Shown here piece after piece: positions 35,362 to 49,241 of a stretch of DNA of 64,000 bases. Numbering within the stretch: the stretch's first letter is position 1; every line of letters begins with the position of its first letter. The stretch comes from Auanema rhodensis (Eukaryota; Nematoda; Chromadorea; Rhabditida; Rhabditidae). The DNA lies in contig OZ059899.1 of NCBI GenBank assembly GCA_964057225.1, forward strand, positions 13,958,501 to 14,022,500, given 5' to 3'. The notes beneath the pieces are model-generated. The model made no database searches. It was not told where the DNA came from and was given only the letters and a program-made list of their open reading frames with translations. The position numbers and the translations under genes are program-made.

Positions 35362-36403
35362 TTTAATTCTCTGTAGAATGAAATGGTGAATTTTGTTTTA
35401 TTTTTTTGGAAAATAATGTCTAGAAGTGAAGATGTAAACGATGAGATTAGAGCTGTTTTTGATATTTAGTCATTTTTTCCAAAATCTTGGTAAGTATAGA
35501 TTTTTCTAACCTTATCGATTCCACTAATATTAATTATGTAAGTGTAAGTATAGATTAGATTAAATGTCTATGCAGACATTGCGAGCGAAAATTAAACGAA
35601 ATAAGGAAGAAAATGAGTTTATAGACAGAAAAATAGTTTCAGCTGTAGCAGAAAAGAGAAGAAGCAACTTAGTTCATTATCATCATACGCATCATGCATT
35701 GCTGAACTTCAATAGCTGTCAAAGTTTTTGAACTTTTTTAGTTCATCACTCACATGTAGGTGAGTGATGTCATATCATGAAATGCGGTTAACTTAAACAT
35801 CATTTGACCAACTATGAAGTTTTTGATAATTTGCAAGATGATTATACAGTTTAACTAATAGATTGACGTCATTTATATATAAATATATATAGTTATATAT
35901 AGTTATATGCATATAAACACATATAGATGTACAAGAAATAGTACAACAACTACAATTTCTACAACTTGACTAACCAAATCCAATGGTGTCAGCATAATCT
36001 AAAACTTCTGGAGTTGAGTGGAGTTTAGAAGACAAAGGGGATTAACAGCTCATTAATAGGAGATTTTAAAATGAAAACTTGACAGAAATGACTCGTTATC
36101 TTGATATTTCTTGTTGAAATAGAAAACGATAACGTTTCTGACTGCAATCCCTCGAGGGCTGTCCGTCTTTTCAAATGTTTTTTTTCAGAAAAAAAACACA
36201 ATACCGGTGAATTTACATACGAAAAAAGCAAAAATTTGACGAAACATTTAACAATTAAAAGTGCTGTGTTTACTCAAAGCGCGAAGAAAATATATTCTGT
36301 GCTTGAAGCGTTTTATAAATAAAAAATTAAAGCAGCCAATGTAGCAGCAAGAAATGCAATACATATGGCATATTAGCTGAATTTCATTAGTTTTTGAGCT
36401 TAC
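35362..36403. other. spacer upstream of the globin gene
   Basis: About 1 kb. It includes the globin promoter. An acceptor-led open minus-strand segment at 35903-35998 would read IMLTPLDLVSQVVEIVVVVL and end in a hydrophobic tail. It is in phase with the exon at 36404-36506 and could be its last exon, but this is speculative. A short hairpin lies at 35744-35769. Confidence 0.35.
35744..35769. repeat. 10-bp inverted repeat with 6-base loop
   Basis: CATCACTCAC and GTGAGTGATG pair perfectly across ATGTAG. There is no T-run to suggest a terminator, and none is expected in this genome. It may be a protein-binding dyad upstream of the globin gene. Confidence 0.8.
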
Positions 36404-36506
36404 CCTCTCTCGATCATTCATCGTTATGTCGCTACTACGCCGTTCCACTTTCAGCTTTCGATCAATCTGTGGTGTTGAGAAATCCTTGATTCCTTTATCA
36501 GAATTC
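36404..36506 (-). CDS. isolated splice-flanked exon (long-intron gene candidate)
   Basis: It is flanked by a strong acceptor (TTCTTTGCAG) and a donor (GTAAGC). One frame is open throughout and reads NSDKGIKDFSTPQIDRKLKV, continuing VERRSSDITMNDRER. The other two frames have stops. The entry phase needs two bases from the previous exon, and it exits in phase 0. The protein is not recognised. It is charged, so probably cytosolic. It may belong with the other minus-strand exons listed further on. Confidence 0.5.
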
Positions 36507-37838
36507 CTGCAAAGAACCAAAATGAACTGTTGAAATGACAAGAAAATTAATGAGCAGCTTGGTCGGTGAATATAAGCAGTTGAATGATGCTAAGCAGGAG
36601 AAAAAAGTTGCTAGAAATTGTCTCTATATGAAAGCGTTAGATTTATTGCTGCAGGCATTTTGGATACACAATAGCTATGCCGAAGTATGGAGAAGAAATC
36701 AGATGTCGGTTGCTATCCTCACGAGACCATTTTAAGAAGTCTAGAGTAACAACAAAAGCAAAGGAAAAGAAGAACAGAACGAGAGAGAGGGAGAGAGAGA
36801 GAGAGAAGAAACAAGAAAAGAATAAGGAAAATTCAAAAAGTTAACTTAAACTTCAATAATTATGTAGCAAATGCTATTTGAATAGGTAGCAAAGACAAAA
36901 CCAACAGTAAGTGATTAGGAAGCAGTTGAAAATGAACATGATGTAGAAGAAGAAGAAGAAGAAGAACCAACCCGTCCTCTGCATCAAACAAAAACGAAAT
37001 GACTTATATGGCTAACAAGTACATCACGCAAACATGACGTGTATTCACGTGGATTAGAAGAGAAGCAAACTTATTAATTTCATTGGAAGATCCATAGAAT
37101 TTGAAGATGAAAACAACAAGTTCATAATGATTTTGAAACTATGAATTGATGGATGAAGTAGTAGATATTGAATGAAAATATTCAAAAACAAGACATTATT
37201 TTCATATAAAAAGCATAAAATATTATTATTTTAGGAATGTTATTTGAGGAAATTAGTTTTTTTTCTAAATTAAGCTTCTGTTGATTAGAAAATCAAATTG
37301 ATCATATTTCTTAAGGAAAAAAATCTCTTAAAACGAATAAACATATGCTCAATTGATTACAAAATTTATAATTAATGGTAATGATAAAAGAAGCAAAATC
37401 ATCTTAGATTAAGTTAGATTAAGTTGAATCAACCATGATCAGAAAAGTAAAAGTAAAATGAAAAGTAGAGAGCGAATAGAACGAGGGTTTAACGAGAGAG
37501 AGAGAGAGAGCAATAGCAGTGATACAATGGAAAAATCAAACAAATTTTGGTGCTTGTGGAAGAATTTTTTTTTTTCAAGAAGAAACATATGCAATTCGAG
37601 AAGATATGGGGATTGCATTTACAATGAATAATGAGGTGAGAATGAAATGAATTCTGAGCTCTGGAGCTCAAGGTTTCATATTTCTCTCAAATTCTGTAAA
37701 ATCACATTTATCTTAATGAACATGATCACATTAAAATGAATTAAAATAAAGAATAACTGAGTATTTGAATTATCTGTTTCTAATAAACGATGAAGATATT
37801 TAGTTAACCTTTTGATTGAAATTGGAGAAACGATTGTA

Positions 37839-37890
<52 letters not shown>

Positions 37891-40414
37891 AAGAACAAAG
37901 CGAGGGAGTGGTTGCAGAAGTAGAATCGTACTTATTCTATGTGATTGGAAAAAGAAAACATTTTCTTAGCTAGAAATAATTTGAGATGGAAGAATCGACA
38001 TCAGATAAGTTAACTTCCACACCAATTATAGACACATTCTTGTTTCTTTTAAAAGATTTAAAGTCTTTCTTCTTACTTACTTCCACAACACATATGCATA
38101 TACTTTAAGTATGAAGTATATCAACAATTGATTAATTAATTTTTGTTTTTTCGGTCAATCAAAATACTAGAAAAGTTGAAGAAGTTGAAGCGAAACTAAT
38201 AGGCAATGTGAGAAATTTCATATTAAAAAGAATGAGGAGAAAAAACAACATTTTTTCAACTCTCGGAGGAAGTTGGCACGATTGGCGTTTGATGTTGGTA
38301 GTCTGTTTATGTCAGTTTTCAATAAAAAAATTGTTTTGTTTGGAAAGAGAAATAGAAGTAAACCGACTGAACATATGAGAGAAGAAGACAATTTCGGAGG
38401 ATGAGAGATAAAGAGAGTGAGGATGGATGAGAGTGATCTAGTACATGAATGAAGAGGGTCGATAGATTGGGTAAGAGATTTTGAATAAAAGAAAAAACAT
38501 CCAAGTTATGAGGTTGGAATGCACAAAACGGAGAATGAATGTGTTACGACTGGCTAAGTAGCTAAGGGGGTTGCTGCTTTTTATCTTTTCTCTCTCTATG
38601 TGTATTCCTTCAATTCTTGCTCTCTCTCGCTCATTCTAACTGGTGGCAATCACCTCTAGCTGCTCTCTTTACGTGTTCTTTGGAAGGATTCTATTTAAGT
38701 TGATGTGTTTCCATATTTGGCATTAGGGTATAGAAGAATTTGATAGTTGAAATGGAGGAAAAGCTGCCGGATGATGATGGCAAACCAAGATGCTCTTCCG
38801 GATCTGATAGAGAACGATGAGCAGCAAATGAAAGAAATAAAAATTGATTCGGGAACGCATTGAACAGCATAAATTGTTATTTTTAAAAGTTGAATAGATG
38901 TCCTTGTAAAAAACGTTATAGAGAAAGAGGGAGAAGGAGAGAAAGAGAGAGAGAGATTACGAAATAGAAAAAAGAGACGGGTCAAACCAAAGAGGCTATT
39001 TTTCTCTACAGCGTCAAGTTGGAAACTGTGTGTCATACCTGCTGATACTGACAATAAAATAAAACATATTGAAAGGTTATGCTGCTTGCTCATCGAAAAG
39101 TTTCAAAGTCTCAAAAAATGAAATGTAGAGAGTGGGAAAGAAAAAAGAATTATAAAGCTGAGTTTTTGAGATTAAATTTAATATAATCCATTAGAAACAC
39201 ATTACGTTAAGAGCTAAATTAATTCAATAACATTCATAAAGAAATAAACAGAAATTAGGAAAAATTGAAGAGAAATGGAGGAGATGGAGAAAGGCATGAG
39301 ATAGAAAGATAGAGAGAGAGAGGGATTGAGATAGAGATATATAGATAGATAGCGATAGAGAGAGGAGATTGAGAAAGAGAGAGAGAGGGAAAGATAGAGA
39401 GAGAGAGAGAAATATAAATGCACAACCGCTTCAAGCTAGCCAACACAGAAAATATATTAGTTACTACGTGAGGTTTGACTGCGGAATTCACGTAAATATT
39501 CAAATTTTGAGAAAAAATTGACAGAGAAAGAGACAAAAAAGAAAGATTGATGCTCAATGAATCACAAACTATGAAGCTATTAGCGTTCTGTGACTGGATG
39601 ACTGACTGCCTAATCGGATTTGTTGAGCTGCTATTAGCGAAATATCAAGAAGTCAAATGGAAATCTCAATTTTTTTTTGGTTGGTTACCATGAGTGTGGT
39701 CATCAGAAGCGAATTTCGATGTGACGTTCGTGTTCCGGTTAAAACTAGATACGAGATGTAGGAAGAACAAAACAAGTGAGCAGAAGAAGAGACAATCATT
39801 TGATTTGATGGTTTGACATTGAGATTTCGAAATTTAATCGTTTCCAATGGAAATTGCTTAGTTAAGCAGACTTATTTTAGATGAGAAGCCGATGAGGGTC
39901 AGGAATGAAATGGTGTTGAAGGAAGGTTCCTTCTTCCTGCTTCACGGAGCTTGTAGAAAAACGAAGAGAGGAGAGGGAGACGGGAGGGAGTGAGGATGTG
40001 ATGGAGAGGTTCGAAATGAAAATAAGGAAAAAACATGTGATAACGGGAAGAGATGAACATATTCTCGATGAACAACAAATGGCACACATGAATATGTGTG
40101 TCAGTTATCTTAGTCAGATGTAACCTAACATGATTGACTATGGACAGGACTGAATGATATTTCGGTGACACACAGAATAGTATACATAGTTGAATATAGA
40201 AGAATTCATGCTAAAGCGAATAGTACTCAAGCAAGTGGTTAAATGAATTTCTCAAATGCTTGCGGATAAAATGAATATGATGAATGGGAAATAAAGAAAA
40301 TAAAAAGATTGAGGAAGACGAAGATGTTATAGAGATCTGCATACGAGAGAAGATGCGGAAATGGAAGAATGGTAGAGGTAGAAGACCAATAATAAGAGAA
40401 AGAAGTAGAAAATG

Positions 40415-40457
<43 letters not shown>

Positions 40458-41580
40458 CCGAAGATGGACGAGGGCAAAATTTATAAAAATCATTGCTATG
40501 TGATTGTAATAGAATAAATTTAAATTACTTACATTAAGATATTCGGGCTTAATTCTTTGGAAAAGACCAATGATGGTTTGAGGGTAGACGGATGATGTTC
40601 GATGCAAGGTTATATAGAGCCAGTTGATACAGCAGAGAATTGAATTGACCCGAGCAGTAAAGTAGAAATGGATGGAAGAAAGGACAAAGGGGAGGAGTTG
40701 TAGGTTGAAGCCGTTAGATAGAAGACATACTGATGAGAAATCACGGGATGACTACTAACAACGATGAAGATGAGGATAATGAGGATTATGAAGATGAAAA
40801 GTATTTAGAATGAAATACAAAAAACTATAAGATCTATGAATATATTGAATATTATTGAATGATGAAAATGAAAGAGAAGATGTGGAATTGAGAGGGAATG
40901 GAGTATGGAAGCTATGGGGATAATGCAATAGCAATAGCATGTAACATGAAAATGAAACAGACAACTGAAAACTAGCGAGACAATTAAAAACTTGAGCGAA
41001 TAAGTTGAAGCATTTTTTGAAAAATCTTAAAAATGTGCAAATGACAGATAAATGTCTTTAACATCGAAGAATTTCGATGGAACGTTTCTAATATAGTTTA
41101 AGGCTAAAGATAATATTATTGAATGAAGTCATAGGTAGTAAGGAAGTTTCTTTTTTTTTTTTGAAAAAAAGCTAATTTAAGCTTTGAAATGGTTGTTTTT
41201 TGGTTATAAGGATACTTGAGAGGAGAATTGAAAGAAAGAAAAATAAATTTGTTTCTAAACTTTAAAATAGCTAATAATGAACTTTAAAGAAAAAACAATA
41301 ATTTTAGGCTTATGCTACATCATGACTTAGGTAGTTGGTGCTTGATACGAAAGAAGGAAATACACCGGAAATTGATGGCTGCAACCAGAATATCAGAAAT
41401 AAATTGAGAGAATCTTAAGTGTAAGAGGAAGAATACATCAGAAAATGACGATGCATGAAGAAAGACTAGATTGATACAAATTTACAAATCAGTGAGATGC
41501 GGGAATTAAGGAAAAAGAAAACGACGACGACGCTTAAGCGGAAAAAGAGAGAAAAACTATAAAGTTTGTTGGCCACTTAC
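36507..41580. other. purine-rich region, probable long intron
   Basis: About 5 kb with the + strand rich in GA, including GA tracts at about 36778-36808, 37494-37511, 37839-37888, 39308-39415 and 40418-40457. Many open minus-strand frames are Ser/Leu low-complexity translations of these tracts. One open minus segment around 40515-40710 ends at a strong GTAAGTAA donor but has no good acceptor in phase. No complete gene was found. Confidence 0.45.
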
Positions 41581-41676
41581 CTTGTATGTGTGTTCGTAGT
41601 TTGAAATATAGAGAAGATATTCACGACGAAATTCCTCGCAGAGGAGGGAATCTGCTTGAAGGACGTCATGCAGTTC
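41581..41676 (-). CDS. isolated splice-flanked exon, 32 codons
   Basis: A 96-nt exon between TATTACAG and GTAAGT, both near consensus, in phase 0 at both ends. It reads ELHDVLQADSLLCEEFRREY, then LLYISNYEHTYK. The amphipathic helical pattern with F, Y and Y spacing vaguely recalls RGS or RhoGEF (DH) helices, but I cannot assign it. Codon use and composition stand out sharply from the surrounding AT/GA-rich DNA, which argues that it is real. Confidence 0.6.
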
Positions 41677-42417
41677 CTGTAATATACAAATATAATTAAA
41701 TATTCATAAAGTACATCATAAGAAATTATTAATTTATGTAAATAATAATAAAAATTTTGATTGCTAAAATAGATTTTCAATTTTCTTATTCTTTCTTTTT
41801 TTTTTTTTTGAAAAAGAAGATGAAGCTATTTGCAGAAAATGAAACAATGCTCATATGAATCACAAAAAAAAAGTAAAAAATGAGAACTACTTCCCTGAAT
41901 TAATTATATAAATATATATAATTAAAAATAATTATTATGTCTAAATAAAGAAAAAGATAAAAAAAAACATATAGATAGAAAAAACCAAATGAAATCAAAA
42001 AATCAAATGTTTTAATACAAAAATTGAAGAAAAAACTCAAATAATCCAATCGAAGTAGAGAGTTTTGAATTCACTCGACGCTTAGTTTTACTTTTTGACC
42101 TTATAAATCAAAAAGTTTGGTTTAAAAAGAAATTTGAAAGAAATAAGAAGCTGGTGAATTGTAATCGAAGTTTCAAACAACATTGTGAATGAAATCTCAT
42201 GAATCGAGGCTGTTATCGAAATTTGCTTCAAAATGAGAATGGGTGGTTGGTTGACTGCCAGAGAATAGTCGCTACCATGCACGACAGAGCTGACGAACAG
42301 ATTTGGCGACAAAAAATGAAGAAAAAATAACCTCTAATCTAGGTACTTTCTATTTCTCAAGCAATTAACTCAGTGTTTTACCGGATAAAATGATCGTCGA
42401 CCTTTTAAAGAGTCATT

Positions 42418-42418
<1 letters not shown>

Positions 42419-42471
<53 letters not shown>

Positions 42472-42486
42472 AAGAGAGAGAGAGAG
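42419..42486. repeat. (GA)n microsatellite
   Basis: About 68 bp of GA dinucleotides on the + strand with two single-base interruptions. Confidence 0.95.
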
Positions 42487-42941
42487 AAGAAGAAGAAAGG
42501 AAGAAAAGAATAAATATGAATATATTCTATATTTGGAAGAGTAATAATAATATTCTTATCAATCTCAATATATATGAAAAAAGGAAAAATATTAATATAA
42601 ACAATCAATGCCCTTTGAAACAAGATGATATGTGACGAGAAGATATCATAGTAATCCTGACTTGTTATCAAAGATTAAGAATAATTCTTTAGAATATAGA
42701 TGTTTACTAACCTTTTGATATAAAGGAATTTTTGGAACAAAAAGAAAAGTGTGGGCAACCCCCTCCCCCCTTCTCTCTCCCTTTGTTTCCCGACGAACTC
42801 TCTGCTGTTTGACTCTTTAAAAAGCAGAAATGAATAAGCACTATAGCTTGATGAGTTTGGAACAAAAATACGAAAAATTGGAAAAAATATTCCAAGATGT
42901 CAAGTAAAAACTTCCAGGTTGGTATTGTTTGCTGGCATTAC

Positions 42942-42980
42942 CTTGTTAGATCGTTGATTCAGAAATTTCTGAAATGTGAC
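42942..42980 (-). CDS. candidate micro-exon, 13 codons
   Basis: A 39-nt segment between CACATTCAG and GTAATG reads VTFQKFLNQRSNK in phase 0. It would join directly and in frame to the exon at 41581-41676. It is short, so splice context is the main evidence. Confidence 0.35.
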
Positions 42981-43207
42981 CTGAATGTGCTTAAGACTCT
43001 AAGATACTTGAGATAGCGGAAAAGCTTATTTTCTCACGAGAAAGCATTTTGAGAGGGAGAAAGGTAACATGAGGTGAAATGAGTGAACTGACGCAGTCAA
43101 AAGTGGGTGGGAAGGGTTCTCCCTAGCTTGGTTGTGTAGTAGGTATTAGCAATCTTGAGAGTAAAAGCATCAAAGATGGACACAAGGAGTCTAAGAATAG
43201 GTAGAAG

Positions 43208-43335
<128 letters not shown>

Positions 43336-44384
43336 TGGAAGAAGTAAGTAGTATTTAAAATAAAATGGTGATGTGTATATACAAAGAAAATTGAAAAATT
43401 ATATGATAATTTGTAATATTTTGGTTCTCTGATGTAATAGTTCAAGTACCCGATTAGTATAGTTTACATATTAACTCAAATAGATAGAAAAAGAAATGTA
43501 AAAAATAGTACGAATATGGATATTGTTGGATGAAAATATATAAAATGTGAGAACTTGATTGATAAAAAATGAATGAAAAATCATATAATTCCAAAGATTA
43601 TATGTAATAGTACTTCATACTTCATATTATCTATAATATAAATCAGTTTTAATATATTTTTAACAAGATATTCTGAGAATACAACCGGTCACTGATGTTC
43701 AATAAAGAAAAATGACATTGATGCACAACACGTTACGTGGAAAATGGATTGTGACGCCAACGACGTTAGCATACAGAATGTAGTTGCGAGCAAAAAGTAA
43801 TAGCTGATATTTGTATCGATAAGGTTGCCTTCATTGCCACGTGAAAATGCTGTAAGGATTCACTGCGAAAGCCTTCAATCAAATTTGCATTCAGCTTTTT
43901 CGTTGGAAAATTTTTTTTCAGATTTTTATGAATTGGCGAAGATGACTAAAGCTAGGAAGAGCGAGAGATAAGCAGGCGATGAGAAGAGACAGTCTAAACG
44001 GACGGCAACAGCAACAACGTAGATCACAAGTTTAGAGTTCTGATGTGCTGTGAAAAAGAGACACAGATAGAGATTAGATGATGATGTTGAAGAAATGGAG
44101 CTGATGAAGGATGATGGCGACAGAGAGAAATAGAGAGAGAGAGAGAATGAGCATCAAGGACATAGTCAAGCGGACAACGAATAGCAAGATACTCGGATGG
44201 TTCTCCTGGGAATTTTGGAAGGAATAGGAGAAATTTTAAAGATGAGAAGAGACACAGAGAGATAGACAACGAATTAGACAGGAAAAGAGAGATAACGAGA
44301 GATTGAAGAAAGAGAAAATATTAGAGGGAAATTTAAGTAATAAGAGAGATATTGATAGAGAGAGAGAGAGAAAAGCGTGAGTAC

Positions 44385-44451
44385 CAACAGGGCAACAATC
44401 TCATAAAGCTGGAGCATCATATTCATGTAGTAGAAGCATAGTTCGAGATAG
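44385..44451 (-). CDS. candidate exon, 22 codons
   Basis: A 67-nt segment ending at a GTACTC donor reads YLELCFYYMNMMLQLYEIVA in the only open frame. Its entry phase (one base completing a codon) fits the exon at 49183-49241, and its exit in phase 0 fits the 42942 micro-exon. The acceptor (GTGTAAAG) is weak, so confidence is low. Confidence 0.3.
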
Positions 44452-47400
44452 CTTTACACCGGAACTCTAGTCATCTCCGGCTAGAACAATGGTCGTATAT
44501 GAATATGGATTTGGAAATATTATGCGTATAGTAGATAATCAGAGAGGACTATTGTCAATTTTAAAATTCATGAGCTTCGTAGATTGAAAGATGTATAGAT
44601 TGACCTCCAAACAAATGAAATCTGGCTTTGGATGTTGCAATACGCACTACTCTCATAAGCTGAATTAACATGTTTGAAATGAAATATTGAATTAAAAGAA
44701 ATTAAGGAGAATAAATCATTGAAATGATAGAAGAAACTCTTTTTCTTTTTTTTAAATACAAAATATGGTAATTGTTTGTATTGAAGAGACAAAAATAAAA
44801 AGAAAAAAAGGAAATTAGAATGAATAGTTCGAGGACTGGTATATGTTAAAAGCTGAAATATGTCTACCCAAAGATAGAAAGGAAGGAAGGAAGAAGAAGG
44901 AAGATTTAGAAGAAGAGAGGAAGAAGAAGAAGAAGAAACTTTAAAATGAAAATATAAAGATAAGCATGATGAAAACGTGAATGAAACATCAAAGATGCCA
45001 CTGAGCATCCTCAGTCGAAAATACATGAAAGAATGAAGTGTTCGATTAACTTAATTAGAAACAAAAAATAATTTTAGTTGGATTTAAAATAAAAAATAAA
45101 AAATAAAAAATAATAAAAGGCTGAAATGGATGAATGTGGCGAAAAATTGAAGAATAAATATGAAATAAATAATAAAAATTGATTATTTACTATGCAATCA
45201 AATAAGAGATTTAGCTGTTTTGTTGTTGTTTTTTTTTTTTTCAAATTTTTTCATTTATTTTAGAATAATAGCCATCAGATTATTATTAGATGAGAATTTT
45301 CAAAGCTTAATATTGATTATAATTATAATTTATTTATATATTTCAAATATAAAAAAAAAGAAGTACAAGTGAGAAAATAGTATTAAATGGAAAAAACAAA
45401 TGTTTTTTTATTCTTTTTAAACCATTGAATATACTTAGTTTAGTGACAACATATGACATAACCGTAATAGAAGCTAATCAGAAGAACAATAACAATTCAA
45501 AAATGATTTTTTTATAAATATATAAACATTTATTTTGTATTTTCAATGCTTAAAATGCAAAAAAAAAAAAAAGAAATGAAAAAGGAACAAATTGAAAGTT
45601 TCACATACATTATTTCAGTTTTTGAGAATGTTTCCTGAATGTTTTTTTTTTGTCTTTCCATAATGAATGTTTGAATCGCGAAAAAAACATCATATATCGT
45701 TAGATGGGAGAAGATGATCATTTTACAAATTTTAGTTTCAATTAACAATTCTTTTTCCTCCTTTTTTTGAAGAGAACTGAAAGAGACATTGAGAAAGATA
45801 GAGAGAATGAGAGGAAATCAAGAAGAAGACGAGTTTTGTAAAATGAATACTTGGCCTCGGCTCAAATAGGAAGAATCTGAATGGTGCAACATAAAAATGC
45901 TGCTTGTTTCAAAGCTCATCTATGAGATTAAAGTTATCGAAGAGCAAAATTGGTTGGTTGAGCTCATCCATTCTTAACGACAACGAATTGATTTGGTGAC
46001 CAATATTTCTCGATATATTGTGTAGAGAGAGAGGACAAAAGATAGATAGATAGATAGAAAGAGAGAGCGAGAGAGAGAAAGAGAGAGAGAAAGAGAGAGG
46101 GAATGAGAAGAAAATGACGATAAACCGTTCACGGCGAATGCATATGCATGATGACTGCAAGATCATTCTCACGTTTTCTCGCTTGAAAAATTCATTTATG
46201 TAAAACAGATTGAGATGAGAAACTTGGTAATTTCATCGAAATTAATAATTAAAATTACGTATAACAAGAATAGTTAATATAGTTAATATCATGTGAAGAA
46301 GAGTACATCATTTTATGTAAAACTTGTTCAGAAGAAGATGAAATGGCAGGATGAAAAACTACCATGTGTGTGTGTGTGTGCGTGTGTCTGATACTCCAAT
46401 CGTATTTTCGGTAGACAAGCAAAATAGAAAATGAGTTGCAGATATCCGAAAGAAAGAGAAGAGAGAAGGAAGAACTGACAAAGAGACTGGCCAATTTTCT
46501 ATTTGTGGTCTTGATCCGGAGGAAGCTCCGTTGGCGAGAACTGTGGGTGTTTAATCTATCTGGATTGGCTACATCTCATCAGAATGCATGAAATGAAAAG
46601 AAGGCATGGGTTATAACCCAACACGTTAGTTCGTCACATAAAACATAAGAAAGATTGGATCCAAATAGAGCAGAGAGAAACATCATGATCCAGTTGTTTC
46701 ATTGATGCACAAAAAACTAATAAAATATGAATGAATGATGGAGATTATCTATGATAATCAAATGAAAAAACAGAAATACAAACATCAGCACACAGAAGAT
46801 GATGAAGCTTTGATGCTGTTACGTAATCGTATGATGCTCACATGCTCAACAGAAAGACATATGAATAGAAAAATGGAATTTGAATACTCTTTTTTCTGAC
46901 GACGACAACATCGGGCGAGCATGATGGAATGAGGAGGACACAAGGACAAATTGGACAACAGAACTTTAAGGCCTGTGCATACAGCTTGAATTGGCGAAAG
47001 TTAGGCTGAAAACTTGCAGACAGAAGTTAAGAAAACTGAGAGAGTTTGCGTGTGCGAGAGAAATGAGAGAAAGAGAGAGAAAAGGAGGATATAAATTCGA
47101 TTGGTCCCGCTTTGCCTGAAGATGTCGAAAAGCTTAAGCAGTGATGACCTTAAGTTGAAACTATTGGGTGAGGTTGTTGTGGACGTTAGCGAAAAGGAAC
47201 AGGGGAAAAAGCAGCAGTAGCAGCGTAAGGAGCTGAACAATAAGAAAACGGGGAGTTACGAAATTGACAGAAGAATAAGGTGGTGTTGGTGATGCGGCAA
47301 TATTCGTTTATGGAAAGAATCATGATTCGTTCTCTTTCTCTCTCTTCTCTCTTTCCCTCCCTCTCTCTATTACTTTCTTAGCAAAGTGACAACAGAAACT

Positions 47401-49182
47401 GAAGGATAATAAATGAAGCAAATGGATGGACTGATGAAAGGAGAAGTAGAAGCGGTGATGGATTTGACGTCGGTACGACGATTATCTTCTTGCAACTTTG
47501 CATCATGATGACAACGAGATATCTGACGACATTCAGGAAAAGAAAAGCTGCTGCTGATCAAAGAAAAATGAAGACTGATAGGTAAGTAAGAAGTTCAATA
47601 CATCAAAATCAACAAGAGAGAGAGAGGGAGAGAGAGAGAGACAGAGAGGGGAGGGAGGGAGAGAGAAGGATTCATACAATCAGAAGACGAATACAAAGAT
47701 TATAGATTAGAGTGTCAACGTTCAATCAATTTATATTTATAACATTCATTTAATAATAATAAAAAATACAGATTAGAATAATAATTAGAAAATAGAATAA
47801 CAACGGTTCTATTTGTTTTCGGAAGGAAATTAGAAAAAGTGAATGTTATTCTTACTTTTTCCAATATTAAAATAATAAAAAAACCATATTGTAAGCATAA
47901 TTATACGAAAAAAAAAACATTTTTCGGTATAATTATGCTGTCTCCGCATAGTAATTTAAGCGATTAGCTGGATAGCGGCGAAAAAAAAAGGAAGACCACC
48001 CAAATGAAGAGCATGAACAACGAGTGGAACGTCGAATTCGTAGTAATGATGAAGAAATGCGAAAAGAGAAACTTCAGAAAAATAGGGAATAGCATGTGAT
48101 TTGTTTGAAATTCATTGTTACAAGCTCATTAAACAGACTGATGAAGTTATTTGGACGATATTAAGAGCTTAAAGAGGAATTTTTTCTTTTTTTTTGGAAA
48201 GAAAATAGATAGAGAAACTGAGTACTATCATCGTTCTAAGAAAAAGTTCGACTCGATTGAATCTAAAGTAACATACACACAGCTAGTTTGGTAGTTTGGC
48301 TACAAATAAGATTTAGATGTTGAAGAATTGAAGTGGAATAAGTATGTTTCTCTCTTGCTTCCCTATCATCACCAACCAGCGCTAACCACTATGACCACCA
48401 TCCTGCTTCTCCTCTTTTCCTTCGTATTCATAAAATCTCTCTCTCTCTCTCTCCCTCTCAATCTCTTTCTACTACTCATTACTTCCTTATGAGAGAATAT
48501 GGGAGATTTTTACCCGTAAGCTTTTGTGAATCGTCTTTTCAATAAGGTTAAAAGTCATTTGACAAGATTTTTGACTCAAGTTTGAGATAGTAAAGTCATA
48601 TTCAAACTTATTTTTCTCAAAAACTAGAAGAATTCGTCTGTTCCTATCATCATACTTCCAACAAAGAACAAAGTTTTTGAAAAATTTGCAACTTGATCTT
48701 AACACCTGCATATACATACTTCTATCTATCATTCATTCATTTGCAACTGATCAAGTTTCAAGATATTAATGCTCATATAGTCCAAGCAAAAGATAAAAGA
48801 AAGAATAAAAACAAAACAAAGAGAGATAGATAGAGAGAGAGAGAAATATCTTAAATATGGTAATTTCCATTATAGAATAGCTATGTATATGTATGTACAT
48901 TTCAAAAAAATGCTATTTTTTACACAAAAGTTATGTTTAATACAGATAATTATATGAAAAATATTATAATAATTACAATTCGTTCTCATCATCCCCATCC
49001 TCATCCTCATCCTCATCCTCATCATCATCATATCGTCATTGTCATTAACATAATTTTCTTTTCTCTTCATTATGTCGTCATTTATGATGATGACATCACA
49101 AAAAATAGTTAAAGTTTATTTATTTATTTACTATATACATATAGTTAAGTTTGAAAATTAAATAAAAAAGTTTGAAACATAC
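44452..49182. other. purine-rich region, probable long intron
   Basis: About 4.7 kb, again with purines on the + strand: GA runs at about 46020-46102 and 47619-47665, a (GT)n run at 46364-46388, a CATCCT-type trinucleotide-like run at 48993-49033 and A-rich tracts near 45085-45120. A short inverted repeat lies at 47894-47939. I found no supported exon. Confidence 0.4.
47894..47939. repeat. imperfect palindrome, 19-bp arms
   Basis: Arms AGCATAATTATAC-GAAAAA and its reverse complement, with a one-base bulge, flank an A-rich loop. It is probably a remnant foldback element or hairpin. Confidence 0.75.
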
Positions 49183-49241
49183 CAGTGACAGCAACCGGAC
49201 GGCCGAACTTCTACATCTGTCGTCTCAATTCTTACCGACAT
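49183..49241 (-). CDS. candidate first exon of a long-intron gene
   Basis: An ATG at 49241 in a good context (CAACAATGTC) opens MSVRIETTDVEVRPSGCCH and runs into a GTATGT donor in phase 2. No acceptor precedes it. An AT-rich TATA-like stretch lies upstream (49252-49282), so it could be a true first exon. Its GC content is well above its surroundings. The link to the exons at 44385, 42942 and 41581 rests on phase only. Confidence 0.35.

Noticed and set aside
40515-40710. Open minus-strand segment ending at a strong GTAAGTAA donor
   Set aside because: No acceptor gives the right phase after the 41581-41676 exon, and the peptide shows no motif. It could be real but is not supported.
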